Assembly (NCBI GenBank): GCA_006226465.1
Contig: SBHJ01000198.1
Location: forward strand, 1 to 42,315
DNA length: 42,315 bases
Source: Alphaproteobacteria bacterium
GTDB lineage: Bacteria > Pseudomonadota > Alphaproteobacteria > Sphingomonadales > Sphingomonadaceae
Reading direction: 5' to 3'
Made by a program: the position numbers and the translations under genes. Positions 7,854 to 17,613 of this stretch are shown here, one piece after another. Positions within the stretch are counted from its first letter, which is position 1; every line of letters starts with the position of its first letter. Under the pieces are notes generated by a model, which saw only the letters and a list, made by a program, of their open reading frames with translations, was not told the origin of the DNA and made no database searches.

Positions 7854-9565
7854 CGACATTGCTCGAGCCGGTTGCGATTGCCAAAGGTGTGGTCAAGCGC
7901 TTCGATGCGCTGATCGCGCTCGACGGCGTGGATATTGCGATCACGCCCGGCGAGATCACCGGTCTGGTCGGTCCCGATGCAGCGGGCAAGACCACACTGA
8001 TCCGCATACTTGCAGGCCTCATGTCCGCCGATGAAGGCGAACTCAGCGTGTTGGACGGCGCGCCAGGAACCAGCCTGGAGCAACTCGGTTACATGCCACA
8101 ACGCTTCGGCCTCTACGAGGATCTTTCGGTCATTCAGAACCTTGAGCTCTACGCAGAACTGCGGGGGCTTTCGACGGAAGAAAAGCCTGAAACCTATGGG
8201 CGATTGCTCGACTTCACCGATCTCGCGCGCTTCCAGGATCGCCCGGCAGGCAAGCTTTCCGGCGGGATGAAGCAAAAGCTCGGGCTCGCCTGCGCGCTGG
8301 TGAAGACACCGCGCCTGTTGCTGCTCGACGAACCCGGCGTGGGCGTCGATCCGATCAGCCGCCGGGAATTGTGGGCCATGGTCAAGGCCCTGACCGCAGA
8401 GGGGATCGGCGTGTTGTGGTCCACTGCCTATCTCGACGAAGCTGAAAAGTGCGATTCGGTGACCATGCTCAACGATGGCCGGCTGATCTATGCCGGCGAC
8501 CCAAGCGGTTTGACCGACCGAATGAAAGGGCGGGTATTCAGCGCCGGTAGCGGCACGCTGGACCGTCGGCAATTGTTGGCCCAATTGCTTGACGAAAGCG
8601 AAGTGCTCGATGGGACAATCCAAGGCAGCTCGATCCGCCTTCTGACCAGAAACGAGCACCCTTCACTGCCGGGAATTCACCTCAATTCATTGGCTCCACG
8701 GCTAGAGGACGGCTTTATGGAGGTGCTGGGCGGCGGCCCAGGCGGTACAAGCGCCCTGGCTGATGCATACACCCGGTTCGATCGTACCGATGCACCGGCC
8801 ATCGAGGCCCGTGCACTGACCAAGAAATATGGCAATTTCACTGCCGCCAACCAGATCAGCTTCACAGCCCGGCCCGGTCAGATCTTCGGCCTGCTCGGCC
8901 CTAACGGCGCGGGCAAAAGCACCGCGTTCAAAATGCTGTGCGGGCTCGCAACCCCAACTTCGGGCACCTGCTCTGTAGCCGGGCATAGCCTCAAACACAC
9001 CGGGCCTGCGGCACGTCAATCGCTCGGCTATATGGCGCAGAAATTCTCGCTTTATGGCGATCTTTCGGTCGAGCAGAACCTCAATTTCTTTGCCGGTGCC
9101 TATGGCCTGAAGAAAGCGGCAGCGCGCAATGCAATCGACAAGGTAGTCGAGATTTTCGAGCTTGACAGCCGTATGCGCACCAACGCCGGTGTATTGCCAC
9201 TGGGATATAAGCAACGCCTCGCCCTCGCCTGCGCGGTGATGCACGAACCGCCGGTTCTGTTTCTCGACGAACCGACTTCGGGCGTTGATCCGGTGATGCG
9301 GCGCGAATTCTGGGTCCACATCAACGGTCTTGTCTCGCGCGGCGTATGCGTGCTCGTCACCACTCACTTCATGGAGGAGGCCGAGTACTGCGATGATATC
9401 TTGCTGATCTATCGCTCCGAACAGATCGCAATGGGCTCACCCGATGAACTGAAGGCTGAAGCAGGCCGCATCGCTGGTCTTGGCGATCCGACGATGGAAG
9501 ACGCATTTATTGCGCTGATCGAGGCATCCAATATCGACACCAAGAACCCGAGGAAAGCGGCATGA
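7850..9565 (+). CDS. ybhF: Tandem-NBD ABC transporter ATPase (YbhF-like)
   Basis: This 571-residue protein holds two nucleotide-binding domains. The first has Walker A GPDAAGKT (41-48), signature LSGGM (136-140) and Walker B LLLLDEP (156-162). The second has Walker A GPNGAGKS (350-357) and Walker B LFLDEPTSG (470-478), but its signature is the degenerate LPLGYKQ (449-455). In the first domain the H-loop region reads STAYLDEAE, while the second keeps the histidine (TTHFMEEAE). This asymmetry is usual for YbhF relatives. It powers the two permeases encoded next. The start is GTG at 7850, overlapping the ybhG stop. Confidence 0.93.
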   Translation: MTTLLEPVAIAKGVVKRFDALIALDGVDIAITPGEITGLVGPDAAGKTTLIRILAGLMSADEGELSVLDGAPGTSLEQLGYMPQRFGLYEDLSVIQNLELYAELRGLSTEEKPETYGRLLDFTDLARFQDRPAGKLSGGMKQKLGLACALVKTPRLLLLDEPGVGVDPISRRELWAMVKALTAEGIGVLWSTAYLDEAEKCDSVTMLNDGRLIYAGDPSGLTDRMKGRVFSAGSGTLDRRQLLAQLLDESEVLDGTIQGSSIRLLTRNEHPSLPGIHLNSLAPRLEDGFMEVLGGGPGGTSALADAYTRFDRTDAPAIEARALTKKYGNFTAANQISFTARPGQIFGLLGPNGAGKSTAFKMLCGLATPTSGTCSVAGHSLKHTGPAARQSLGYMAQKFSLYGDLSVEQNLNFFAGAYGLKKAAARNAIDKVVEIFELDSRMRTNAGVLPLGYKQRLALACAVMHEPPVLFLDEPTSGVDPVMRREFWVHINGLVSRGVCVLVTTHFMEEAEYCDDILLIYRSEQIAMGSPDELKAEAGRIAGLGDPTMEDAFIALIEASNIDTKNPRKAA

Positions 9566-10689
9566 GCAGCAACCTCGCCCGTTTGGATCGACGCCGGCTT
9601 GCCGCCCTGATCCGCAAGGAAGCTGTACAGATCGTCCGCGATCCTTCGACGCTGCTCATCGCCTTTGTATTGCCAATTTTGTTGCTGTTCATTTTCGGGT
9701 TCGGCGTTTCGCTCGATGCCAACTCCATCCGCGTAGGGATGGTGGTACAGGATAGCAGCCCGCAGGCGGATTCACTCGCACAAGCTTTCCGGGCGAGCCC
9801 TTACCTCGAAATTGAAGAAAGTCCTGCGATCCAGCCTTTGCGCGAGCGGCTGGTCGCCAATCGAATTCGGGCGATGATCGTCATCCCGCAGGAATTCGGC
9901 GCTTCGATCGATCGCCGCGCGCCCCTGCCGATCCAGGTGGCGACCGATGGTTCGCAGCCCAATACCGCAAATTTTGCTGCAGCCTATGTCCAGGGAATCT
10001 ATGGCACCTGGATTGAACAGCAAGGCATGGCTCACTTTGCACCCACAGTGGGGGTCAATGCGCGATATTGGTGGAATCCCGAGCTCAAGAGTCGGTTTTT
10101 CCTGATCCCGGGATCGATCACCATCGTTATGACCATGATCGGCACGCTGCTGACCGCGCTGGTGGTAGCGCGCGAATGGGAACGCGGCACGCTGGAAGCG
10201 ATGATGGCAACGCCGATCAGCATGACCGAATTCATTGCCAGCAAGCTGGTCCCCTATTTCGTGCTGGGCTTGGGATCGATGGCCTTGTGCACGGTGCTGG
10301 GAATTGTCGTGTTCGGCGTCCCGCTGCGGGGGTCAATCCTGGCCTTGTTCCTGCTCGCTTCAGCCTTCCTGGTCCCCGCACTGGGTCTCGGCCTGTTCAT
10401 TTCGGCGGCAACCAAGAACCAGTTTGTCGCGAGCCAGGCCGCCCTGTTCTCCGGCTTCCTTCCTAGTTTCCTCCTGTCAGGTTTCATTTTCGAAATATCG
10501 TCCATGCCCAAGGTAATCCAGATGGTAACCTATCTGGTTCCAGCCCGATATCTCATCCCGCCGCTCCAGACCGTGTTCGCAGCTGGCGATGCATGGGGCA
10601 TGTTCGCACGCAATATTGCGGTGATGCTGGCATTCGGGGCGTTTTTCTTCTTCCTTGCCTATCGCACCACGCGCCGGAGCCTCGACTGA
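9562..10689 (+). CDS. ybhS: ABC-2 type permease (YbhS-like)
   Basis: This 375-residue inner-membrane protein has one N-terminal transmembrane helix (about 29-52), a large periplasmic domain (about 55-180) and five C-terminal helices. This is the ABC-2 permease layout of YbhS. It includes the EWERGTLEAMMATPIS segment that contacts the ATPase. Start and stop overlap the neighbouring genes (ATGA and TGATG), showing tight coupling. With the next gene it should form the heterodimeric channel; E. coli YbhFSR has been linked to drug and cation export, so similar substrates are possible. Confidence 0.9.
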   Translation: MSSNLARLDRRRLAALIRKEAVQIVRDPSTLLIAFVLPILLLFIFGFGVSLDANSIRVGMVVQDSSPQADSLAQAFRASPYLEIEESPAIQPLRERLVANRIRAMIVIPQEFGASIDRRAPLPIQVATDGSQPNTANFAAAYVQGIYGTWIEQQGMAHFAPTVGVNARYWWNPELKSRFFLIPGSITIVMTMIGTLLTALVVAREWERGTLEAMMATPISMTEFIASKLVPYFVLGLGSMALCTVLGIVVFGVPLRGSILALFLLASAFLVPALGLGLFISAATKNQFVASQAALFSGFLPSFLLSGFIFEISSMPKVIQMVTYLVPARYLIPPLQTVFAAGDAWGMFARNIAVMLAFGAFFFFLAYRTTRRSLD

Positions 10690-11783
10690 TGGGACGGCTC
10701 AAAGCAATCACGATCAAGGAATTCTGGGCGCTGCTTCGCGATCCCAAGGCACGGATGGGCCTGTTCCTGCCTCCGCTCATCCAGCTTTTCCTGTTCAGCT
10801 ATGCAGCAACGCTGGAAGTGCGCAATATCGATATCGGCCTCTATGATATGAGCCAGGGGCGCCACAGCCATGAATTAGTCCAGCAGCTGAATGGCAGCCC
10901 CAATTTCAGGCGGATTGTGCCGATCAACTCACCCCAAGAGCTGCGGCAAGCAGTCGAAGATCAGAGAGTGATCGCCGCAATCGTGATCGAGCAGGACTTC
11001 GATCGACGCATGGCACGCGGTGATCCCGCTGATATCGGCGTTGTGCTCGACGGCAGGCGGTCGAACGCAGCGCAAATCGTCGCCTCCTACATCACCCGTA
11101 TTGCGGGCGGAATTGGCACGCAGGTCAAGCAATTGGGCGAGCCTGAAAGCGTGCGCGTCACCAATCTTTTCAACCCTAGCCTGGATTTCTTGTGGTTCAA
11201 TTTGCCGTCGCTCATTGTCATGCTTGGCGTGATTACCAGCATCGCCATCACCGGGCTTAGTATATCGCGCGAGCGTGAGCTCGGCAGTTTCGATCAATTG
11301 ATGGTATCGCCGCTCCGCGTGCACGAAATCCTTATCGGCAAGATGATTCCTCCGTTGTGCATTGGCCTGCTGAACGGCGTGATCTTTATCACTGCGGCGC
11401 AGCTGATTTTCGGTGTTCCATTCCGTGGATCCTACACGTTGTTTATTTCGGCGTTGCTGATCTTCAATTTCGCGCTGATCGGCGTCGGAATGTTTGTTTC
11501 TTCATTGTCACAGACCCAGCAACAGGCGTTTTTGGGGTCGTTCCTGTTGACGGTTCCGCTCATTATGCTTTCGGGCTTTTCGTCTCCAGTCGAGAACATG
11601 CCCGACTGGCTGCAGGTGCTGAACCACGCCAATCCGGCGATGTACTTCCTGCCCGTGGCGCAGGGAATCTTTCTCAAGGCCATGCCGCTTTCCGCTGTCG
11701 TCAGTTGGATGTGGCCGGTTGTGCTGATTGCAATTGTCACACTCAGCGCATCGGCATGGCTGTTCAGAGCAAGAATGGAGTAG
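10689..11783 (+). CDS. ybhR: ABC-2 type permease (YbhR-like)
   Basis: This 364-residue paralogue of the preceding permease has the same one-plus-five helix layout and the coupling segment ERELGSFDQLMVSPL. The frame extends upstream inside ybhS. I chose the ATG at 10689 because it overlaps the ybhS stop (TGATG) and begins with MGRLKAITIKEFWALLRDP, the typical cytoplasmic start of this family. It should pair with YbhS as the second half of the channel. It lies four bases before the outer-membrane lipoprotein gene. Confidence 0.9.
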   Translation: MGRLKAITIKEFWALLRDPKARMGLFLPPLIQLFLFSYAATLEVRNIDIGLYDMSQGRHSHELVQQLNGSPNFRRIVPINSPQELRQAVEDQRVIAAIVIEQDFDRRMARGDPADIGVVLDGRRSNAAQIVASYITRIAGGIGTQVKQLGEPESVRVTNLFNPSLDFLWFNLPSLIVMLGVITSIAITGLSISRERELGSFDQLMVSPLRVHEILIGKMIPPLCIGLLNGVIFITAAQLIFGVPFRGSYTLFISALLIFNFALIGVGMFVSSLSQTQQQAFLGSFLLTVPLIMLSGFSSPVENMPDWLQVLNHANPAMYFLPVAQGIFLKAMPLSAVVSWMWPVVLIAIVTLSASAWLFRARME

Positions 11784-11787
11784 CGCG

Positions 11788-13185
11788 ATGCGCACCTGTC
11801 TCTTTGTCCCAATTATCGCACTGGCCGGATGTACGGTTGGGCCTGACTACGCACCGCCCGCCAGTACGGCAGCGCCCGAATGGGTCGAACCTGTTGTTAA
11901 AGCGCCCGTCGATCTGGCGTGGTGGAACAGCTTCAACGACCCACTGCTTTCCAGCCTGGTCGAGCGTGCAATCGCCAATGCTCCTGAGGCGCGTATCGCC
12001 AGCGCCCGACTGGCTGAAGCGCGAGCCAATCGCGATGCCGCCTATGGTGGGCGCTTCCCGCAGGTGAACGCGATCGGCTCGATCACCGAGAACGTACTCT
12101 CCGAAAATGGCCAGTTGCCTGTTGCCAATATTCCAGGGTTCGAACGCGACTTCTCGCTGTTCGACCTGGGCTTCGACGCCAGCTGGGAAATCGACCTGTG
12201 GGGCAGGCAACGCCGCGAGCACGAGGGTGCGCAGGCTCGCGCCGATGCCGCGCTGGAGGCGCGCCGTGAGACCCAGCTGCGGCTCGCTGCCGAAGTTGCA
12301 CGCTCTTACGTGGATTTGCGCGCCGCGCAGCAGGAAGCTGGCTTGCAGGAAAGGATTTCCCAAAGCGCTTCCGCCCAGGCAGGGCTGGTTGCACAATTGC
12401 ATCAGGCTGGAGATGCCTCGCGCATCGACGCCGAACATGCGCGAGCTGCAGCAGCCAATGCGGCAAGACAGCCTCCGTTGGCGCGCGCCAAGGCCAAGAC
12501 TGCAATGTACCGCATCGCTGCCTTGCTTGGTCTCGCGCCAGAGGAGCTTGCACCCGAACTTGAACCGCCCGCTCCCCTCCCCGCCCCGCCCTTTGCTATC
12601 GGCGCAGGGCTGCGATCCGAACTGCTCGAACGTCGTCCAGATGTGCGCCGCGCCGAGCGCGAGCTGGCCGCAGCAACAGCCGGAATCGGCATAGCCAAGG
12701 CCGACCTGTTCCCGCGCTTCTCCTTGCTTGGGTCGCTGGGGACGCAGGCACGCAATACAGGCGATCTGACTTCATCCGACAGCCTGCGCCTCAATGTCGG
12801 GCCGCATTTCTCGTGGCCGATTTTCTCTGCTGGTCGCATTCGGGCACAGGTCCGTGCGGCCGATGCCCGGGTCCTAGGCGCGGCGGCGGCATGGGAAGGC
12901 GCGGTCGCAGGAGCGCTTGCCGATAGCGAGGCAGCGATCAACCGCCACGCCAATGCACAGATCGCGTACAATCACGCGCTGGATTCCCTGGACAGCCAGC
13001 GCCGCGTCAATGCATTGGCCCGCAAGCGATACGATGCGGGCGAGGACAGTCGCAGTCAGTGGCTCGCCGCAGAAATCGAGCTGGCGCAAGCCGAACTGGG
13101 AATGCTCCAGGCGCAATCCATGTCGCTCGACGCGGCGATTGCGCTCAACAAGGCATTGGGCGGGGGCTGGTCGGATGCGGATTGA
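11788..13185 (+). CDS. NodT/TolC-type outer-membrane efflux lipoprotein
   Basis: This 465-residue protein begins with a lipoprotein signal ending in the lipobox LAGC (lipidated C15). Two outer-membrane efflux repeats follow, with the family motifs WEIDLWGRQRRE near 132-143 and ELLERRPDVRRAERELAAA near 275-293. It is the outer-membrane channel of the exporter encoded upstream, and its start is five bases after the ybhR stop. E. coli ybh operons lack such a gene and rely on TolC, so here the tripartite machine is complete in one operon. Confidence 0.92.
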   Translation: MRTCLFVPIIALAGCTVGPDYAPPASTAAPEWVEPVVKAPVDLAWWNSFNDPLLSSLVERAIANAPEARIASARLAEARANRDAAYGGRFPQVNAIGSITENVLSENGQLPVANIPGFERDFSLFDLGFDASWEIDLWGRQRREHEGAQARADAALEARRETQLRLAAEVARSYVDLRAAQQEAGLQERISQSASAQAGLVAQLHQAGDASRIDAEHARAAAANAARQPPLARAKAKTAMYRIAALLGLAPEELAPELEPPAPLPAPPFAIGAGLRSELLERRPDVRRAERELAAATAGIGIAKADLFPRFSLLGSLGTQARNTGDLTSSDSLRLNVGPHFSWPIFSAGRIRAQVRAADARVLGAAAAWEGAVAGALADSEAAINRHANAQIAYNHALDSLDSQRRVNALARKRYDAGEDSRSQWLAAEIELAQAELGMLQAQSMSLDAAIALNKALGGGWSDAD

Positions 13186-13217
13186 ACCGAGCCTCTGGCT
13201 CCGATATCAATCGAGGC

Positions 13218-14243
13218 ATGACCCAGACCGATACCCGTACCGAATTCATCGCCCGCCTGCCCAAGGCTGAGCTTCACCTCCATATCGAAGGTTCCCTCGA
13301 GCCCGAACTGATGTTCGAGCTGGCGCAACGCAATGGGGTGAATATCCCCTTCGCATCGGTCGAAGAGGTGCGCGCGGCCTATGACTTCTCGAACCTGCAG
13401 GACTTCCTGGACATCTACTACCAGGGCATGGGCGTGCTGCTGAAGGAGGAGGACTTCTTCGACCTGACCATGGCCTATCTCGAACGCGCCAATATGGACA
13501 ATGTGCGCCATGTCGAGATCTTCTTCGATCCGCAGGGACATACCGAGCGCGGCGTGTCGTTTGACACCGCGATTGGCGGGATCCTGCGTGCGCTCGATGC
13601 AGGCGAAGAGCGGTTCGGCATCACCTATCGCCTTATCATGTGCTTCCTGCGGCACCTGAGCGAGGAAGCGGCGTTCGAAACCCTGGCAGAAGCTGAGAAG
13701 TGGCTGGACCGTATCGAAGGGGTTGGGCTCGATTCATCCGAAGTTGGCCATCCACCCAGCAAGTTTGCGCGGGTTTATGCCGCTGCCCGCGAAAAGGGCC
13801 TCAAGCTGGTCGCACATGCAGGTGAGGAAGGCCCGCCAGAATATGTCTGGGAGGCGCTCGACCTGCTCAAGATCGACCGGATCGACCATGGCAATCGCGC
13901 GCTGGAAGACGGCGCGTTGGTCGAAAGGATCGCTGCCGATGGCCAGACGCTGACCGTCTGCCCGCTCTCGAACCTCAAGCTTTGCGTGATCGATCGGATC
14001 GAGCACAGCCCGGTCAAGCGCATGCTCGAACTTGGCATTCGCGCCACGGTCAATTCCGATGATCCGGCCTATTTCGGCGGCTATGTGAACGCCAATTTCA
14101 ATGCGATCGCCAGTGCGCTCGATCTTTCGGTTGCCGAGCTAACACAGCTTGCCGCCAACTCCTTCAGCGGATCATTCCTGAGCGACGCGGACAAGGCCGC
14201 ACATATCGCCAAGGTGAGCGCCTTCGCCCGCGACTATCAGTAA
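13218..14243 (+). CDS. Adenine/adenosine deaminase (amidohydrolase)
   Basis: This 341-residue zinc amidohydrolase has HLHIEGSLE (metal ligands H20 and H22), the catalytic segment HAGEEGPPEY (H200, E203), RIDHG (221-225) and NSDDPAYFGGY (279-289). The strings VGLDSSEVGHPPSKF and NSDDPAYFGGY match the Pseudomonas-type adenine deaminase branch better than true adenosine deaminase, so adenine to hypoxanthine is my preferred reaction. The ATG at 13218 has a GAGG too close for an ideal ribosome binding site. It is 32 bases after the efflux operon and its stop overlaps the convergent ALDH16 stop by 7 bases. With the phosphorylase, aldolase and dehydrogenase it forms a purine salvage cluster. Confidence 0.88.
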   Translation: MTQTDTRTEFIARLPKAELHLHIEGSLEPELMFELAQRNGVNIPFASVEEVRAAYDFSNLQDFLDIYYQGMGVLLKEEDFFDLTMAYLERANMDNVRHVEIFFDPQGHTERGVSFDTAIGGILRALDAGEERFGITYRLIMCFLRHLSEEAAFETLAEAEKWLDRIEGVGLDSSEVGHPPSKFARVYAAAREKGLKLVAHAGEEGPPEYVWEALDLLKIDRIDHGNRALEDGALVERIAADGQTLTVCPLSNLKLCVIDRIEHSPVKRMLELGIRATVNSDDPAYFGGYVNANFNAIASALDLSVAELTQLAANSFSGSFLSDADKAAHIAKVSAFARDYQ

Positions 14244-16636
14244 CCTTTCCCGCCGCCGAGCTGGTCGCCATAGGGGATCCAGATATTCTTCACTTCGGTG
14301 GCACGGCGCAGAACGTGCTCGCCCTCACCCAGCGCTGGATCGGCGAAGTCGTAGTGGCGGCCATTGCTGAGCCAGCTGCGCTTCATGTTGTCGGTCGCCA
14401 GCGTTTCGATAGCGCGGCAACTATCCGCGTCGCCGAAGTGCCAGATGCCATCGACATTGTCGTGCGCGGCAAGCACTTCTGCCAGCTCCTGCCGCTTGCC
14501 GGTGACGATGTTGATCACCCCGGCAGGTACATCCGAAGTCTCGATCACCTGATAAAGGTCGGTCGCCACCAGCGAAAGATGCTCTGACGGCAGCGCGACA
14601 ACGCGGTTGCCCATGGCGATGGCCGGAGCGACCAGTGAAACCAACGACAGCAATGGCTGCCAATCGGGGCAGGATATTCCGAGAATGCCCACCGGTTCGT
14701 TCATCGCCAGCGCAACCCCGCGCATTGGCGGTTGGTGAACACGGCCATCGTATTTGTCCGCCCAGGCAGCAGCGGAGAACAATCGGGAGATCGAAAGGTC
14801 GAATTCCTTGGCCGTAGTCGCCTTGGCTGCGCCTGTCAGTTCAACCAATCGTGCGACGAATTCGCCGCGCCGTTCCTCAAGGTTCTCGGCAAGGTAATAA
14901 ATGATCTGGGCGCGCAAATGCGCGGTCGATGCGCCCCATCCGGATGCTGCGTCGGCAGCTTCCACCGCATTGCGAATGTCCTTGCGATTTCCCAGCGCAG
15001 CATGGCCGGCCAGCCCGCCCTTGGCCGAATAGACCGGATAGCTCGATCCACCATCGGCGCGCGCCTGCTTGCCTCCAACATACATCTTTGCCGTGCGATC
15101 GATCGCATCGCTGAGCACATCGTGCTTCGGTTTGGGCAAAGGAACCGGTTTTTGCGGAGGAAGCTTCGCCTCAAATGCGGGCTTCAGATAGGCCTGCAGG
15201 CCCTCGATCCCGCCTTCGCGGCCGAAACCGGATTCACGATAGCCGCCGAAGCCGACTGCCGCGTCGAAGAAATTGGTTCCGTTGATCCAGACCACCCCGG
15301 CCTTGAGTTTGGGTGCGATCTCCAGCGCGCGGTTGATATTCTCGGTCCAGACCGATGCCGCGAGGCCATAGCGCGTGTTGTTTGCCAGCTGCGCGCCTTC
15401 CGCCTGAGTTCGGAAGCTGATCACGGTCAGCACCGGACCGAATATTTCCTCACGCATGCACACATTGGCGCTGCCCGCGTCGGTGATCAGGGTCGGCGGG
15501 TAAAAAATACCCTTCTCAGGCATGGCAATTTCGGGTTGCCAGATCGTGGCACCCTCTGCCTTGCCCTGCGCAACCAGGCGTTCGATCGTATCGCGCTGGC
15601 TGGCATCGACCAGTGCGCTCATGTCGATACACTTGTCGAGCGAAGGGCCTATACGCAGCTTGCTCATCCGTGCCTTGATCTTCTCGATCATCGCCTGCTC
15701 GATGCTCTCCTGCACCAGCAGGCGCGAGCCTGCGCAGCACACCTGCCCCTGGTTGAACCAGATTGCATCGACCAGCCCTTCAACCGCGCTGTCGAGATCG
15801 GCATCCTCGAACACGATATAGGGCGACTTCCCGCCCAGCTCGAGCGTGAGAGCCTTGCTCGATCCGGCGACACTGCGCCGGATGATCTTGCCCACTTCGG
15901 TCGAACCGGTGAAGGCGAGCTTATCGACATCGCGATGCTCAACCAGGGCCGCGCCGGTCCGCCCATCCCCCGTCACGATGTTCACGACGCCGGGCGGCAA
16001 ACCGATCTGTTCGAGCATGTCCGCGAACCAGAGCGCACTAAGCGAGGTGAATTCGGCTGGCTTCAGCACCACGGTATTTCCCGCTGCCAGTGCTGGGGCG
16101 ATCTTCCACGACAGCATCAGGAAGGGGAAGTTCCACGGGATAATCTGGCCGACGACGCCATGCGGGACATATCCCGCAAGCTCGCTATCGGCCAGCTGCG
16201 CCCAACCCGCATGGTGGTAGAAATGCCGTGCAGCGAGCTGTGTATCGAGATCGCGGGTTTCGCGGATCGACTTGCCGTTATCGAGCGATTCCAGCACCGC
16301 CACCACACGCGAATGTTTCTGGATCTGTCGCGCGATGGCGTAGAGATACCTGGCCCGGCCATGCCCGCCCAGCTTTTGCCAGGCAGGCTGCGCCTTGCGT
16401 GCTGCCTTCACTGCGGCGTCGACATCCTTGGCGCTGCCCTGCGCGATCCGGGCCAATTCCTGCTCATCGCTGGGCGAATAGGTCGCAAACAAGCTGGATT
16501 TGCCAACCGCGTGCCATTCCCCACCAATGAAATGCCCGAACTTGCGGCCGTGCGCATCGAGCCAAGCAATGGCCTGCGCGCTGTCCTCCGGCGCGGGGCC
16601 GTATTCCATGCTTTCGAACTTGTCTTTCAGGCTCAT
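14237..16636 (-). CDS. ALDH16-type double-domain aldehyde dehydrogenase
   Basis: This 799-residue fusion holds two aldehyde dehydrogenase domains. The first (about 30-500) is complete, with IIPWNFPF (165-172), catalytic-base E266 in LELGGKSP and nucleophile C300 in FNQGQVCCAGSR. The second (about 515-799) lacks both catalytic residues and the NAD site is decayed. This is the ALDH16 architecture, known from a crystal structure of a bacterial member. I chose the ATG at 16636 because it follows TTAGGTGAG and starts MSLKDKFESMEYG; the frame runs further up into deoC. In this operon it probably oxidises the acetaldehyde released by DeoC to acetate. That substrate is inferred from context. Confidence 0.92.
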   Translation of the reverse strand: MSLKDKFESMEYGPAPEDSAQAIAWLDAHGRKFGHFIGGEWHAVGKSSLFATYSPSDEQELARIAQGSAKDVDAAVKAARKAQPAWQKLGGHGRARYLYAIARQIQKHSRVVAVLESLDNGKSIRETRDLDTQLAARHFYHHAGWAQLADSELAGYVPHGVVGQIIPWNFPFLMLSWKIAPALAAGNTVVLKPAEFTSLSALWFADMLEQIGLPPGVVNIVTGDGRTGAALVEHRDVDKLAFTGSTEVGKIIRRSVAGSSKALTLELGGKSPYIVFEDADLDSAVEGLVDAIWFNQGQVCCAGSRLLVQESIEQAMIEKIKARMSKLRIGPSLDKCIDMSALVDASQRDTIERLVAQGKAEGATIWQPEIAMPEKGIFYPPTLITDAGSANVCMREEIFGPVLTVISFRTQAEGAQLANNTRYGLAASVWTENINRALEIAPKLKAGVVWINGTNFFDAAVGFGGYRESGFGREGGIEGLQAYLKPAFEAKLPPQKPVPLPKPKHDVLSDAIDRTAKMYVGGKQARADGGSSYPVYSAKGGLAGHAALGNRKDIRNAVEAADAASGWGASTAHLRAQIIYYLAENLEERRGEFVARLVELTGAAKATTAKEFDLSISRLFSAAAWADKYDGRVHQPPMRGVALAMNEPVGILGISCPDWQPLLSLVSLVAPAIAMGNRVVALPSEHLSLVATDLYQVIETSDVPAGVINIVTGKRQELAEVLAAHDNVDGIWHFGDADSCRAIETLATDNMKRSWLSNGRHYDFADPALGEGEHVLRRATEVKNIWIPYGDQLGGGKGY

Positions 16637-16644
16637 ATACTCAC

Positions 16645-17613
16645 CTAAGCCATGGCATGCCGGTAGCTGGCAGAATAGCGCCCGGTAGCGTGAAACTCGA
16701 TTTGCCGCTCCAGATCGTTGAGAAGGCCGGAGGCACCGAACCGGAACATGTCGGAATTGAGCCACTCATCGCCCAGTTCCTCTTTCACCATGATCAGATA
16801 GGCGACTGCATCCTTGGCCGTGCGAATGCCTCCGGCGGGCTTGAACGCCACTTTCTGTCCGGTAAGGCGCTGGAACTCGCGGATCTGTCGCATCATTACC
16901 AGGCTGACCGGAAGTGTAGCGTTGCTGCTTTCCATGCCGGTCGAAGTCTTGATGAAGTCCGCGCCCGCCATCATCGCGACCATGGACGCGCGTGCGACAT
17001 TTGTCAGCGAACCTAGCTCCCCCACGGCGATAATCGCCTTGAGGCGCGCGGAACCCGCCGCCTCGCAAAATGCCTGCACCTCCTCGTAAAGCTCGCCCCA
17101 GCGTTGATTGAGCACGAGGTTGCGGGTGACGACGATGTCGATTTCGCGCGCGCCCGCCGCCACCGAGGCGCGGATTTCCTGCAGCCTGGTCTCCATCGGA
17201 GCAAGGCCAGCGGGGAAGCCGGTCGAAACCGCCGCTACCGGAACCTGTGAACCGCGCAGTGCCTCAACCGCCGCCTCGACCATGGAGTGATAGACGCACA
17301 CAGCACCCACGGTGAGCGGCATGTCGGCAATGCCGAGCGCCGCCTTGATCGCCGGATCGAGCGGATTGAGCGCCTTGGCGCAAAGCCTGCGGACCCGGCC
17401 CGGGGTATCGTCGCCTTGCAGCGTGGTCAGGTCGATCATCGAAATGGCGCGCAGCATCCAGGCGACCTGCCATTCCTTCTTGACCGTGCGCCGCCCGCCC
17501 AGGCTCGTGGCCCGACGTTCGACCGCACTCATGTTGATGCGCTGGGCATCGACCAACGCCGGGTCGAACTGGATCCCGCTGTTGCGCAATCTGTGCGGAG
17601 TGACATCGTTCAT
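16645..17613 (-). CDS. deoC: Deoxyribose-phosphate aldolase
   Basis: This 322-residue class I aldolase cleaves 2-deoxyribose 5-phosphate to glyceraldehyde 3-phosphate and acetaldehyde. The Schiff-base lysine is K222 in FIKTSTG and the second catalytic lysine K258 in FKPAGG; they match E. coli DeoC K167 and K201. It is of the longer, human DERA-like type with an N-terminal extension of about 50 residues (KKEWQVAWMLRAISMIDLTTL). Its start overlaps the phosphorylase stop (ATGA) and its stop is eight bases before ALDH16, so the three genes form an operon. No phosphopentomutase gene lies beside it; that step must be encoded elsewhere. Confidence 0.95.
   Translation of the reverse strand: MNDVTPHRLRNSGIQFDPALVDAQRINMSAVERRATSLGGRRTVKKEWQVAWMLRAISMIDLTTLQGDDTPGRVRRLCAKALNPLDPAIKAALGIADMPLTVGAVCVYHSMVEAAVEALRGSQVPVAAVSTGFPAGLAPMETRLQEIRASVAAGAREIDIVVTRNLVLNQRWGELYEEVQAFCEAAGSARLKAIIAVGELGSLTNVARASMVAMMAGADFIKTSTGMESSNATLPVSLVMMRQIREFQRLTGQKVAFKPAGGIRTAKDAVAYLIMVKEELGDEWLNSDMFRFGASGLLNDLERQIEFHATGRYSASYRHAMA

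Noticed and set aside
14732-16648. 638-codon plus-strand open frame
   Set aside because: It is the exact antisense of the ALDH16 gene, whose motifs are complete. The plus-strand product has no family features; GC-rich codon bias keeps the shadow open.
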